64,000 nt of DNA, from NCBI GenBank assembly GCA_019787685.1, contig JAHNUO010000002.1, positions 124,001 through 188,000 on the forward strand. The letters run 5' to 3'. A model generated the notes under the pieces. The model had not been told where the DNA came from. It did no database searches and worked only from the letters and a program-made list of their open reading frames with translations. The position numbers were made by a program, and so were the translations under genes. This stretch comes from Chiua virens. Taxonomy: Eukaryota > Basidiomycota > Agaricomycetes > Boletales > Boletaceae. The first letter of the stretch is position 1; the number at the start of each line of letters is the position of its first letter. Of the stretch, positions 1 through 11,499 are shown in pieces.

Positions 1-363
1 GGACTGTTAAAGGTAATCCGACCCTAAGTAAGTGTACAGGATTGACGTAGGGTGAGTATGGAAAGAAGGGGTGTCAAACCTTGTAGATGACAAAGAAAGG
101 AAAGGTGTTAGGATAGTAATGACCTTAATAAGGCCAAATCAAGTAGAACAAGTCAAATCGGATGAAGCGGAATACGTACGAAAGAACCGGATTGGATTGC
201 GTTGACTTGGATTGGACTCAGATTGGATTCGGATGATCTGTAAACGCTAGGAATGAAACCGGGCTGGCACGAAGTCAATGGCGGATGAGACAGGAGATGA
301 TATGACATGATGAAGAGCGAGGAAAATGTATCCTACAACCGTAGGGAGTATCTAACTCCTACA
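1..363 (-). repeat. Ty3/gypsy-type LTR, partial, cut by the window edge
   Basis: Reading leftwards on the minus strand from 363, the sequence starts TGTAGGAGTTAGATACTCC and runs to the window start. It is about 95% identical by eye to the plus-strand sequence 7158-7525. The TGT start and the small palindrome at the LTR tip (GGAGT-TAGAT-ACTCC) fit a long terminal repeat. Its other end lies outside the window, so I cannot tell a solo LTR from the end of a full element. It directly abuts the Plavaka fragment that begins at 364, which suggests that its insertion truncated that gene. Confidence 0.7.
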
Positions 364-1492
364 ACGAGCAGGACCAAGTTGCAGATGATGTTGACTCTTC
401 GCTGATGCTGGATCACTCGATAGCAAGCCAAGCTTGAAAGGACAACATTCTTAATCTGTCTCGGTTCCTTCTCAACCATATTGACGACCCGGCCATCAAG
501 GTGAGTGACTTTGGCTGATGCACATATATGCTTACATGTCTTCCAGCCCGATTTCATCGTGTGTCTCAAGGACCACCCGTTATCCAGACTACTCTGCTTG
601 GACTTTGACAGTGACAAGCGAGTATTCACCCCAGAGGAATGAAATGAATTGCGTTTTCTAAACCCAGACTGAATTGTGGAATCAAGAATTGTTTGCATCA
701 ACTACACAAGCTATGATATCCACAGAGCTCATGATTGCCTGCAGACAGACCGTTCTTCTTTCCTCATGACTCTATCGAGGGAAGAAGAAGCCAATTGTCA
801 CCCCTTCTGGTACTGCCAGCTACTCAAAGCATTCAGTATTGATGTTTCATACTCTCCCGGAGGTATTAGTGGTTCAAAGGAGATGATGGAGGTTCTGTGG
901 GTCCATTGGCTCAGAACTGATCCAGACCATAAGGGGGGTTTCCGGCAGTGTACTCTTTCAAAGGTTGGATTTGTGCCTGAAGGTGGAGACAGCCCTGCTT
1001 TTGGGTTTTTGGATCCCTCTCTGGTGATCCGTGGGTGTCACCTCATTCCAGCATTCATAGATAGTCGTACCGATCAATTCTTACGGGGCGGCATGTCAGT
1101 AGCCAGACTATCTGGGGAGTCTGATGATTGGGCAAGGTATTATGTAAATATGTGGGCTTTATTTCACATATTTCGACATCTTACATGCTAACAGGAATCA
1201 GTTTTGCTGATAGAGACATGTTCACCCGCTATGTGGCAATTGGTGTAGGTCATGACACCATGCATGTATGACACAACCATGGCCTGGTCGATGAGCAATT
1301 AGCTGCTGACGATGAAGATGTCGATGGCCCAGGTATTGAAGATACTCAGACAGCGCACACATCTCAAAATGAGGACAACAACAACAACAACAACAACAAC
1401 AAAGAAGAAGAAGAAGAAGAAAATGAATCAGATGTTGATAGTGACGAGAGTAGTATGAGTGATGGCTATGATGACAGCGATCACGATGCTTG
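364..1492 (+). pseudogene. Plavaka-type transposase, C-terminal fragment
   Basis: Frames on the plus strand give the conserved end of Plavaka (KDZ-superfamily) transposases: a region reading PDFIVCLKDHPLSRLL and DSDKRVFTPEE (about 555-630), then NYTSYDIHR (~697-723), then FGFLDP and VIRGCHLIPAF (~1000-1060), then after a likely intron (donor GTAAAT near 1143, acceptor ACAG at 1195) DRDMFTRY. The C-terminus is an asparagine/glutamate-rich acidic tail ending at 1492. Stops interrupt the frame in conserved stretches, for example a TGA at about 628-630 where the family has arginine, and another near 1269. The piece is on the opposite strand to the transposase core at 1772-4479, so it is either an inverted part of the same element or a second copy. 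It is a dead relic truncated at its left by the LTR. Confidence 0.75.
1374..1423 (+). repeat. (ACA)n-(GAA)n microsatellite
   Basis: About nine ACA/AAC trinucleotides are followed by about six GAA units. In the Plavaka frame they encode an Asn run followed by a Glu run in the acidic C-terminal tail. Confidence 0.85.
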
Positions 1493-1771
1493 AAATATAG
1501 CTATTATAAACACGAATGTAGTTCTGTGGTACATTCGAAGTTATTACCTACCAATTTGTGAAAGAATGTCCAGATTTAAATAGAAACAATGATACGGTGT
1601 TGGTCATGATGCCAAGGGCTCACAACTCCTTGCAATGATTGCAGAAACTTTGAAAAGCACTAAATTTTTAGGAAAGATATTATCAGCAACTACCACAATG
1701 GCAGTAGCATACGGGAAATGTGCCAATGCCTTGCCAATATGTATATTCCGCAATAATGATGTCAATGATCC

Positions 1772-4479
1772 TCATAGTATGGCAACAATCTTATAATATG
1801 TGTAATTCCTTTTCAGACCTCGGTAAGATCTCCAATGATGAATGATATTGATTACACAAGCAACTCTCAGCAAGTTAGATACAATGATAGGGTATTGGCT
1901 GTGATGTGTCAGAGTACTGCTAGTGGATGTGCCAACGGGAACAGATACTGGTAGACCACTACGGTTCAGAGCTGCTGGCAGTGTCGATTTGGGTGAGGGA
2001 TGACCACCTAATATCCAGGTGATATACATTTCATGCCATTGGACTTTCTCCTTTCGTTCTAACCAGAGTGTCATCTGTGGGAATTTGTCCTTGTGATTTG
2101 TTGCGTGGTAAGCATCCTTCGCGAAGTCAATGTGGAGTCACTTGGTATATTGGGTATCATAGTTGTCTGTCGTGCCAAATAGCTTAATCAAGTCAACATA
2201 ATGGTTCAGCGAGTGAAGTTTTGGAAGTTTGAAATGCGATTGCACACCGAGGTCGACAAATATTTTTTTGTTGTTGTGGAAATGCTTCAGAGCGCTTTGG
2301 AGAAGGGCCAATGTTGATGACGTATGCATGGGGTATTGTGCCAGGTACAGGAAATCAAGTAGTGCCCAAACCGCACAAATGAGGCATTGCGACAAGAAGC
2401 CATTCTGAAGCGGGATACCAAAGATTAACCCAGGTAGAATTTGGCAAATATTGGCATGTTCTTTGCCACTGACCTGATAGAGCTTTGAAATTCCATTGGC
2501 AAAGAGACAGATACCATGATTGGGAGGGAGCCGACGGCACCAGGCATCTAACTCAGCAGGGCCATAGATGGTCTTGATCCAAGTGATAAGGTGCTTCATG
2601 ACACCTTGGTATAGTTGGTGGAGAATGTCGGGCGTGATTGAGAGGTAGATGTTGACATATGGTAAGTCCTGCCAAAATGGATGGACAACGGGCTTAATAC
2701 CTGCTTCTTGGCAAGCTTGTGCAAATGTGAGGGGGCCGCTATCTAACTTCCCAAGTGCCAAAAGGATAGATTCGAGGTCATGAAGGGGACCAGGGTCATC
2801 AGACTTGCCAATCTCGTCCCGCTCAACAACACATTCCAGGCAATCGCTGGTCTTGCAACAACAAACGAGAACCTGTTTGGGATAGTCGCCAATAAACACT
2901 GCAAAGACAGGATGGACCCTCTGCATGATGCCATCACCACTCATCATCGGCACTCCTTCCTTCCCAGCGGTTTTCAGTGGCTCAAGGATGCGGCTCATGC
3001 AAGCATGGAAAAGGTTGGCCAGCATCCTTCTCCGTGCAGCCTGATTTGTAACATGTTCAAGGTGTGTCACAGGTAAGTAAGCAAGTAATATTTGCCCCTG
3101 CCGGGAGGGCTTTCTTCTTATATATTTTGGTAGGTTTCCGATGGTCATGTACATGGGGTAGGCACACTTGTTTCGGAACATCATAAGCTGAGTCTTGTCA
3201 GACGAGATAATGATGGGGACAACAGTCGCGCCTGGTTTTGTTGACTCAATTTTTTCCTATAGTAATTAACACAATCAATACCATGAATACTGCAAGGGAG
3301 GTAAGTGGACTGCACCTGTGTATCCCACCACCATGATCCAGTATTCATATCCAAGTAGGCCTTTTCCTGTTTTGTTGAATCTGTAAAATGACGTTCTGGG
3401 CAAAGTAAAAGGTGTGGCGCAAATCCAGGATCTCCAAAAAGTGAACTGATGCATTCAAGGATATTGCGGATGTATACGTCAAAAGCTTCTCCTGCAACAA
3501 CAATCTCCTCATGCCGAAATTGGGGTCGTGTGTGGGGGATCCTCTCATCAATAATCTTATTGAGCTCACACGAGTTGGTGTATGAGAGACCAATTCAGTT
3601 TACAAGCTACAGTTAGTTTGATGAACAAATTCAATGTGAGTTAATTTATACCGATATAGAATTCGTCACCAGACTCACACCATCAATGTTGAGAAGTTCA
3701 GATACTGCTGTTGATCCTGGTCCACGCATCTTTGCCCAGCGAGCAACCTCCCAGTCAAGCTGCAAAGTAAACAGCCAGTATGGGCTTCTATCAGCACTGT
3801 CATCTGCTTGGCCTTTGAGTCGCTCAGCATAGCAATGATTTGCATCAGGGATAGGTGGGGTCATAGTAGTGTTAGCAGATACAGGATGACCAGCTGCATC
3901 ACCGGGATACCGATCAATGAAGGTCTTGCTTTGTTTTTGCTGCAAGGCTGTGTGAGTCTGGTGATCAGTTCTTTCATCTGCATCCAAGTTGACATCTTCC
4001 TCTAAGCTTGAAGGGTTCATCCGCATCTGAGTCATCTCTGTGTCCAAGTCCACTGACATCATCTCAGACTCCCAGTCAGGTTGATTACTAGGACATGGCA
4101 TGGCTGGAGCCTCCCAGTCATCCTTGAAGCCAAAGATGTCTTTAGAGCTGTTGTCACTGATGGTATCATCTGGTGCTTCAGGTGAGGATTCAGGGCCTGT
4201 GGGGCTGTTTGCTTCATCATCATCTAACTTGTCATATAATTCCTCACCAGAGCCAGTGGCTGCCCCCAGGTCCCTGAATGAGCCATCATCAAAGGCCCAC
4301 ATTACAGTGTCATCGATACTATGATGATCAGTAGCATCTGGCCGCTGGGTTTGCTGGCCAATGGAACTTTGCAGTGAGTTGTGTACTAAGATACAAACCT
4401 TGTTCTGAGTTTGGGTCAGGTGGCTCGAGAGTGATGCATTTGAAGAAAATTGAGTGAAGCAGCCTGTGCAAGTAGGCAT
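1772..4479 (-). pseudogene. Plavaka-type DNA transposase, N-terminus and core
   Basis: The start chosen is the ATG at 4479 (MPTCTGCF), which opens a C2H2-like zinc finger (Cys4, Cys7, His20) as in Plavaka transposases. An acidic linker follows, then the conserved blocks YPGDAAGHP and DWEVARWAKMRGPGSTA (near 3700-3890), a further exon in another frame (about 3330-3600; NSCELNKIIDERIP, LFGDPGFAPHLL, WWWDTQ), and the long core 3184-2138 with the metal/DDE-type region (MSGDG, HPFWQDLPYVNIYLSITPD, DILHQLYQGVMKHL). A single TGA at 2138-2140 interrupts the frame exactly where the family reads YTERLH; the frame continues as LHIDFAKDAY and LWLERKEK down to 1772. The enzyme would cut and re-insert its own element. 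The nonsense codon and the missing or inverted C-terminus make it inactive. No terminal inverted repeats were resolved. Confidence 0.8.
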
Positions 4480-4742
4480 TTTGTATATGGAACGAAAAGA
4501 GTCTGAGGTCAGCACACTGCTTTTGTGTTTCATGTGCCAGTGTTACTACAACACAAAGTTCAGACTTTTCCCACCTTTGAGCCAAGTCTATCCAAGTCTG
4601 TTCCACCATTTTGAGTTCGTTACACCCTCCACCGACACAAGCCTGAGCAACCTTCTATCCTAACATCTGTATGTATTTTTTCTTATGCAATGTTACTACA
4701 ATATTTCTGAGTCTGATGACGGCTTTCTGACCTTCCTCTAGG

Positions 4743-5722
4743 ATGTTGGCACCAGTCCGCCATAGTACACGGTCAGCAACCAAGAATGCAACAGTGCCAA
4801 ATGCACCTGCTAGTACCCCCGAGCCAACAGCAAGTGGCACTCCTTCTGGAAACCAAGAGTCTTCCCAACATTCGACTCATGGTCAGAAGCATGCTAGTTC
4901 AGCTACACCAATTGATACACAAGTTCAGGTGAAAGGAAAGCACACCAAGACCAAGAAACCTAGTGAGTTCTACATCCTTTTTCCTTTGTTCAATGTTCAT
5001 TAACAATCTATCTGTTTTCATAGCCATCAAGCATCCGAGTTGGTTGGTGCAACTTCCACAGTCAAACTCACAGGCAGCGCCTGTGCTCAGGTTGGTGCCT
5101 GAACAGGCTGAGCCTCTGAATCATGTAGGCCAGCAGCATCATGATGGGGCAGCCACAGAGGAGTTGGATGGGTGGGATCATTCAAGCAATGGTTTCCAAA
5201 CCTTACATTCATCAGAGGAAGAGTCGCAACTCCCTACAGCTTACAGTAAGTTCAGCCTCTTAGCTTGAATAAATTCAGACCCAGTAAAACATTGTTGATT
5301 TCACTCTTATTCTAGTTAGAGTACACGACATCAAGCAGCAGAAGGCAGCTCTAATATCCAGTGTGACTAGTACTCAGCTGCCACCTTTGGAGGCTAGGCC
5401 GCCTACTGCTGAGGACCAGGAGGACCATGATTCCACCAAATCTATCTCGGAAGGTGGTGATGACCATAGCAGTGTTGCTCTGTCAGATGACGAGCCCATG
5501 GGGGTCGTTGCAAGTCAAATTGCAACTGAGGTGAGTTTACTTTTATGCCTAAATGACATTTTACTAATAGAATTAATTGTGTAGGCCCCAATGTGGACCA
5601 CAAGCACAGACCAGCACTGGTGCACACTGGCAACTCATGCGCAGAGAGAGCCCACCACTATGAGACTCAGAGCATCAGAGTCTGAACCTCCAACTTGGAG
5701 TCAGGCTCCTGCAATGCAGTGA
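4743..5722 (+). CDS. Four-exon gene, Ser/Thr/Pro/Gln/Glu-rich protein of unknown function (264 aa)
   Basis: Proposed exons are 4743-4962, 5024-5245, 5316-5530 and 5585-5722. All junctions have GT/AG borders (GTGAGT, GTAAGT, GTGAGT donors) and matching phases, giving 265 codons with a TGA stop. The start is the ATG at 4743 (MLAPVRHSTRSATKN). The protein is hydrophilic and low in complexity: a basic N-terminus (KGKHTKTKKP near residue 70), then Gln/Glu/Ser-rich stretches (EEESQLP, EDQEDHDSTK, SISEGGDDHSS). No signal peptide, membrane segment or known domain is visible. It is transcribed away from the Plavaka zinc-finger end 264 bp upstream, so it may be an accessory gene of that transposon or a host gene caught among repeats. 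Unlike the transposase it shows no stop or frameshift. I do not recognise the family. Confidence 0.6.
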
Positions 5723-6472
5723 TCTCAGACTCAGGCAGGATGCCAGGTCACACAATTGAGACAGTGACGTAAAACTCAACATCTTGATGAGGTAACTTAG
5801 TCTCTCCTCAGGCTTCGCCACTAGCTCTATGTAAATCTCACTTTGTCTAATTTTCAGCAACCTCAATGGTCCAGTGTCATATACCGCTCCATTCTCCATT
5901 CCTCCAGATATAACTCCATATCTCTTAGACAATAACTCTGGGTTGATCACCCTCAGGACGCAACCCCGTGATCCCGGACCTCCGTTACATATATATGTTT
6001 TCTCTTTTATTTTAGTACATAACCTGTGTCTCGCTTACTAGCACAGCTCCAGCTTTCTCAGTACCCAACTTACCTCTGGCTATGTAGTTTCCTGATCTTC
6101 CGTCTTACTCAGTTCTTACCAACTCCATTACTAATCTCCATTCCACTCCGAGTATATAAACTGTAGTACCCCGACTGTGTACCCCTAGTCTGAATATTAG
6201 TTTATTTGTATGACTCACTCCGAACACTCCGAGAAGTCCTTGACGGCCTTCACTCCGCTCAACTCCACTTCATGTGTTGAGTCATATATCTACCTCCATT
6301 CTCCACACGTCTGAAATATAGGGACAGACTGTGACAAGGGCACACCACATATGGTGAAGCCAAGTCCTGTCCAACGCTACAACTCCAGAGATCCGGAGTT
6401 GGCTACCTCCGAGTCACACAGTCTCTAACAGTATATTCAGACTGCTTCTTGTCATCAGTCACCTCATGACCT
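5723..6472. other. No gene seen; possible decayed LTR/leader
   Basis: This stretch has only short frames. It is rich in CT and in ACTCCG-like runs and leads directly into a gag reading frame, so it may be the decayed 5' LTR or leader of that retroelement, but no second LTR copy was found in the window to prove it. Confidence 0.4.
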
Positions 6473-7157
6473 ATGTCCTCTCACACCCGCCCTCAGACCA
6501 GTACTACTGGTATCTCTACCTTGAACCTATCTGACACTACCCGCATCCAATCCCTCAGGAACCTCCTCAGTCATCGACGAACTCCTGAAGTCATCAAAGA
6601 TTTCCAAGGTTTCTCCACTCAACTCATCGCATCCTCCGCCTCTCAAGCACCATATTCCTGGGTGCGCGAACTCCATCTTCCTGTTATCAATCTCTGAGTA
6701 TTCCGGGCTCCTCCAGGGGACATCCCTCTGATGAACCCAACTCCGGAGATGACTTCTCTGACCCTGAAACCGAACTTGCCTCTGATGATACCTATGGGCG
6801 ATTGACAAATGCAATCCAAAGTCTCACTTGCGCCTCTCGTTGCCCCTCCTCTAGCTCCTCCCCTTGCACTAAAGTCAGAGAACCTGATCAGTTTGATGGG
6901 ACAAGCCCTTGCAAACTCCAAGTTTTTCTCGTTCAATGCGAGTTGAACTTCCAGGACCATCCCAAGGCTTTCCGCTCAGACTGTGCCAAAGTCACATTTG
7001 CACTGTCTTATCTGAAAGGAATTGCCCTTGAGTGGTTTGAACCTGACCTCCTCGAATCTGATCCCTCTGTCTCCCGTCCCCTCTGGAAAGATCACTACAC
7101 CGACTTTGTTCTGGAACTCCAGATGAACTTTGGTCCACACGATCTGGTCGGAGACAC
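6473..7157 (+). pseudogene. Ty3/gypsy retrotransposon Gag, truncated
   Basis: A first frame starts at 6473 (MSSHTRPQTST) and a second, shifted frame runs from about 6690 to 7157. The second carries an Asp/Glu-rich linker and the core typical of fungal gypsy Gag proteins: KVREPDQFDGTSP, FLVQCELNFQDHP, FRSDCAKVTFALSYLKG, ALEWFEPDLLE. The frame ends abruptly inside the capsid-like region at 7157, where the LTR starting TGTGGG begins. The retroelement was therefore broken by insertion of, or recombination with, that LTR. No protease, reverse transcriptase or integrase follows. Gag would form the particle shell in which the element's RNA is reverse-transcribed. Confidence 0.75.
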
Positions 7158-7709
7158 TGTGGGAGTTAGATACTCCCTACGGTTGTAGGATACATTTTCC
7201 TCGCTCTTCATCATGTCATATCACCTCCCGTCTCATCCGCCATCGACTTCGTGCCAGCCCGGTTTCATTCCTAGCGTTTACAGATCATCCGAGTCCAATC
7301 CGAGTCCAATCCGAGTCAACGCGATCCAATCCGGTTCCTTCGTACGTATTCCGCTTCATCCGATTTGACTTGTTCTACTCGATTTGGCCTTATTAAGGTC
7401 ATTACTATCCTAACACCTTTTCTTTCTTTGTCATCTACAAGGTTTGACACTCCTTCTTAGCATACTCACCCTACGTTGATCCTGTACACTTACTTAGGGT
7501 CAGATTACCTTTAACAGTCCTGGGTTATGCCCAGGACTATAAAACCATGTTTCTAACACAAAAATATTGTCTTTCTGCATTCAGGAGATCTCCTGTTTAC
7601 TCTCCTGTGTGTGAGTGAGCTGGATAGTTTCTCTTTTACCTCGTCCTATCGTTCCTCTGCATCTCATCTACTCGAATCAATACTCTCATCGCCTCACCTC
7701 CACCCGGAT
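7158..7709 (+). repeat. Ty3/gypsy-type LTR, inverted copy of 1-363
   Basis: It starts TGTGGGAGTTAGATACTCC and its first ~365 bp match the reverse complement of 1-363 with few differences. Downstream it has a CCTGGG...CCCAGG mini-palindrome and a TATAAAA box near 7538-7544, as expected for a U3 promoter. The 3' end is uncertain. I place it near the ACA at 7709 before a leader-like stretch, but no matching target-site duplication could be confirmed. Confidence 0.6.
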
Positions 7710-7781
7710 ACTTTTACATCGACCACTTTTCATTCTGGATCGTCCAGCAGCCCCTAGGACTCTTAGACAAACCTGAATCCA

Positions 7782-8712
7782 TCATTCCTTCAAATATAAC
7801 CCCCCTTGGGATGAACCTATCGCCCCACCTTTTTTCTTATCACCTATTATTTCTTTTCTACAGCACGGGAGTGGAACGAGTGGAGTCGGTTGTGAAGACC
7901 GGGCAAGAGGAGGTGCAATGGCCAGGTTGGCAGCACCGGAAGCAAAGGTTCTTGTCGATGCATCACTTTCACTCTGCATCGGTCATCTTGTTGACATGGA
8001 TAGAGTCCACGTCCATAGCGCCAGGGTCTCATTCCTTTTTACGGGAAGGAGTGGGAGAGTCGTGGAAAACGACAGCGGCGGCAGGCTTCTTGTTGCGACA
8101 AGCAATCTCATCTGCATGCTCCCACTGCGTTTTAAAGTGAATGGCCTGGGTGTACCACTTGTCGATGGTCGTGGGTACAGTGTCCATTCCCTGGATCCTG
8201 CGCATAAGCGAAGGGGGAAGGCCGGCAGCAAAGAAGTTGATCAGAACTGAATCCAATCCGGTGAGGGTGGCGGTGGCAACTTTGTTTTGGAACGAGGAGA
8301 TGTAAGAGGGTACATCCTCGTTGCGGGTTACCCGAGTGGTGGAGAGCCAGGCGATGGTGTCACCCTTAGTGTCATGGTGTTCAAAGTCCTTTCGGAACTC
8401 CGTCTGCCAATCGGTCCAGCTCCCAAAGGAGTGGAGGGGAATAGCCTTGGCGCGAAATGTATCAGCCCAAGTTTTAGCAGATCCTTCCATCATGAATGAA
8501 AGGGCAAAGGCGACACACTTGTTATCCGTGTCATAGATGGGGTCGTTGACAAAGAGGTATGTTGCTACGTCATTGAGCCAGGGTACAGCGCAGTCATAGG
8601 ACCCATCGAAGGTGGAGGGTTTTCCGAGGCGAAGCTCAACTGCCTTGCTAGACATGTTGCTAGATGAGGTGGTGGGCATAGGGTTCGGGGTTGGTACCGA
8701 AGGGAGAACCAC
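7782..8712 (-). pseudogene. Ty3/gypsy Gag, 3'-truncated, opposite strand
   Basis: The minus frame 8712-8029 reads as a second, different Gag: KPSTFDGSYDCAVPWLND, VAFALSFMMEGSAKTWADTF, W...TDWQTEFRKDFE, LINFFAAGLPPSL. It ends in a stop after SPTPSRKKE. In the same frame the next codons give AMDVDSIHVNK, the AMDVD link that normally joins Gag to its CCHC zinc knuckle, and then another stop. The knuckle and all of Pol are absent. The two stops and the missing Pol make it a relic. The plus-strand LTR upstream (7158-7709) belongs to a different orientation and so probably to another insertion. The start could be further upstream, because a weakly open, Pro/Thr-rich frame precedes it to about 9011. 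Confidence 0.75.
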
Positions 8713-9949
8713 AGAGGGGTTCGGGTTCCAGAGTGAGGAGGGTCCAGGGTTGATCCTTCGTGGGGTCGTTGGGGATGCAAAGGAGGCGAGACTCGGTATA
8801 TCGAGTGAGGTGGTAAGATGTTCAGCTAGTTGCTGAGTTTCGTCTTCAGAGTCAGAGTGTTTGACGTTGATGTTGAAGTCGTTCTCCTGGGGTTCAGAAG
8901 AAGGCGAGGTGGGTTCAGGGTTGTTGTTGGATAGATCGGACGAAGGGGTGTTAGATATCCAAAGACTCCAACTAGGGTTGAGGGGTGGACAAGTGGGGGG
9001 TCGTCCGGCAATGGTAGGCAGCTACTGCGTGGTGGCAGGCTGGGGGAGCTAGTCTTGATCTTATGTTTCGATAGTCCCGGGTAGGGCCTAGTGTAGACGC
9101 AAAAGCGCTAAGTACCAAGCGGCTGCGATAACTCAAACAACCACCACTTGATATGTGGCGCGCTGTAGAGTTCAAGGAGGGTTACTGGTCAGCAGATTGC
9201 TACCAGGGAGACAAGTTAGAACTTAGGACGTTGCCTAAGAGCATCCTGTTGGGAATCTATACCCGAAGGACCAAGACTGCCCCTTGCGATCGGGGTGGAC
9301 CGAGGTGCTGGACGTTGGTCGCAGCGACGAGGGATGGCTTAGGTTAAGCCCAAAGAGGAGTAGTGATACTAGCTAGATTGCGTAGATCAAGACTGAAGTA
9401 CAGGAGTATCACTGCGTGGTATTTATACTATGGAAGTTGTGCATGGACCAACAGTCCAAAAGGGTGGCCAGGAAGAGCAGAACTGTCAAAGGGCCAGAAG
9501 GAGTCGTACGGGGCGGAAGCACTGGATGGACGAAAGTGTAAAGGGTAAAACACGGAAGCTGTCCAAATGACAGTGGAAGTGAAAGCGATCCCTATCGGAT
9601 CAGGAAGTGGAAGGAATAAAGCGATGATGGAACAACGGGTTGGGCCGGAGTCGCGTAATCGGATCAACGGAAGAAGAAAGGGAAAAGTGGGGCAAAGGGT
9701 TAAGCCCTTGCTGAGTAATCCAAAGCAAGGGTAAGCCTTGCGGATTGAACATAGGAGGTACCTGTAGTACCGGGCATAGTGAAAGTAGCAAAGAAAGTAA
9801 AGAAAAGATGAATCGTAACAATGTACAGTGATAATGTGGATTTGTTGGAAAAAGAAAACATAACTGCTGTTTTCAAACATTCAGGTAATGCCCCATAAAT
9901 AACATATTCTCTTGGAGGTTTAAAACATATCTACAACATACCAGCAGCA
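8713..9949. other. Retroelement-derived non-coding DNA, possible LTR
   Basis: This is the region upstream of the minus-strand Gag. It has no convincing gene. Minus-strand sequence from about 9900 begins TGTTTTC and could be the LTR and leader of that Gag element, but no partner LTR exists in the window, so the boundaries are not defined. Confidence 0.35.
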
Positions 9950-11080
9950 CAGATCACCAGGATCAGTGCTGGTGATAGTTGTGTCACATTCTTCTCCTGA
10001 CCCATGTTTCACCTTCCCATGCTTTCACAGTGATCTGGCTCCCCAAGAATTGTGTATGTAGTGTTGTATGATTTATGCCTATGTATTCTGCCATATATAT
10101 CACTGCCCACAATGTCTTGAACATTATCTAGGGCACATTTATTACTTTTGTGCAATGAATATATTTAAAAGGCTTTAAAGAGTATATTGTCAGGGCAATG
10201 TTGTATTATCCTGGCTCCTATGCTACTCTAATACTCTCTATTTTACTGTATTTTTTGGATGAAGATTGAAGATGTGAGGAGTGACTCAAACATATGAGAT
10301 GCATGGGAAACCATCTGAAAACTTAGGAGACTTTGAAAACAAATCAAAAACTTGACATTGTGGCTTCCACGACGCCTTAAGCACCATTCTAAGTAGTAGA
10401 TGATCTATTTAACATGCCATATAACATGTGTACACTGTGTGCCTAGCCTATCCTAATTCCTAAGACATCAAAATTGCGAACATGCATTCCATGAGGTTAC
10501 TTTGAGCATATGTGCACGATCGTGTTGACATTGAAGCAATTGCACTGAAGAGGTGTTTTTGCAATTTCCATGTCTCAGAAATAGAATAAGCTAGGCACAT
10601 AATGTACACAAGTTCTATTGCATTCTACATACATTATCTACTGTTTAGATTGGTTCCTGAAGTGTTGTGGAAGCCATAATGTCAAGTTTTTGATTTGTTT
10701 TCAAAGTCTCCTAAGTTTTCAGATGGTTTCCCACACATCTCATATATTTGAGTCGCTCCTCACGTCTTCAATCTTTATCCAAAAAATACAGTAAAATAGA
10801 GAGTATTAGAGTAGCATAGGAGCCAGGATAATACAACATTGCCCTGACAATATACTCTTTAAAGCCCTTTAAATATATTCATTGCACAAAAGTAATAAAT
10901 GTGTCCTAGATAATGTTTAAGACATTATGGGCAGTAATATATACAGTAGAATATCTATATATACACCATTCAATGAGGCCTGCATAATTTGGAGGGAGCT
11001 GGATCACTGCTGAAGCCTGATAAAGTGAAGAGAGGAGAATATCACAACTATTACAGAATCAGTATCAGTAGGACCATTAT
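9950..11080. repeat. Large imperfect palindrome (foldback), about 1.1 kb
   Basis: The left arm (about 9950-10450) and right arm (about 10610-11080) are reverse complements over hundreds of bases. The best-conserved part is 10080-10370 against 10660-10960, for example CCTGGCTCCTATGCTACTCT at 10209 and its complement near 10808. Outer parts are more diverged but still alignable (GTGATCTGGCTCCC near 10030 against GGGAGCTGGATCAC near 10993). The inner loop is about 150 bp and again contains shorter inverted pieces (GTGCCTAGC / GCTAGGCAC). It is AT-rich with no coding frame. It is a foldback transposon, a head-to-head repeat pair, or a source of long hairpin RNA. Confidence 0.85.
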
Positions 11081-11392
11081 TCGTTATGTGATTGGCTCGG
11101 ATCATCCCGTAGAATTACAATTGCACCACCATGACACGACAACGTGACGCAGCACTAGTACTGTCATGTCCTTGTGCTGTCACATCGCATGTCACACTTC
11201 CCTCATCAAGTTGTCCCCCCTTCCTTCCTTCCTTCATGCTACCACCCCCAGGCCTTTCAAGTCGTGCCACCAACCTGTTGTTCCGCTGCAATGACACACC
11301 ACTGTGTCATACCATCCACCCTCGTCTTTCCCTCCTGTGCTACCACCCTCAGGCTTCAAGTTGCCTCGTCAGGATGATATACAGGGTTCTGC

Positions 11393-11471
11393 ATGGGTAC
11401 GGGTCACACTCTTGTGACCCGTGCCCATACCCATACCCGTAGTGCGAGTTATGTACCCGTGCACGGGTACA
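11393..11471. repeat. Two adjacent hairpins, including a perfect 20-bp palindrome
   Basis: GGGTACGGGTCAC pairs with GTGACCCGTGCCC around an ACTCTT loop at about 11396-11426. A second, perfect palindrome, TGTACCCGTGCACGGGTACA, is at 11452-11471. They sit at the edge of the hairpin array that follows. Confidence 0.8.
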
Positions 11472-11499
11472 GCTACAGGTATGTGTTCTCACCTTGTCC

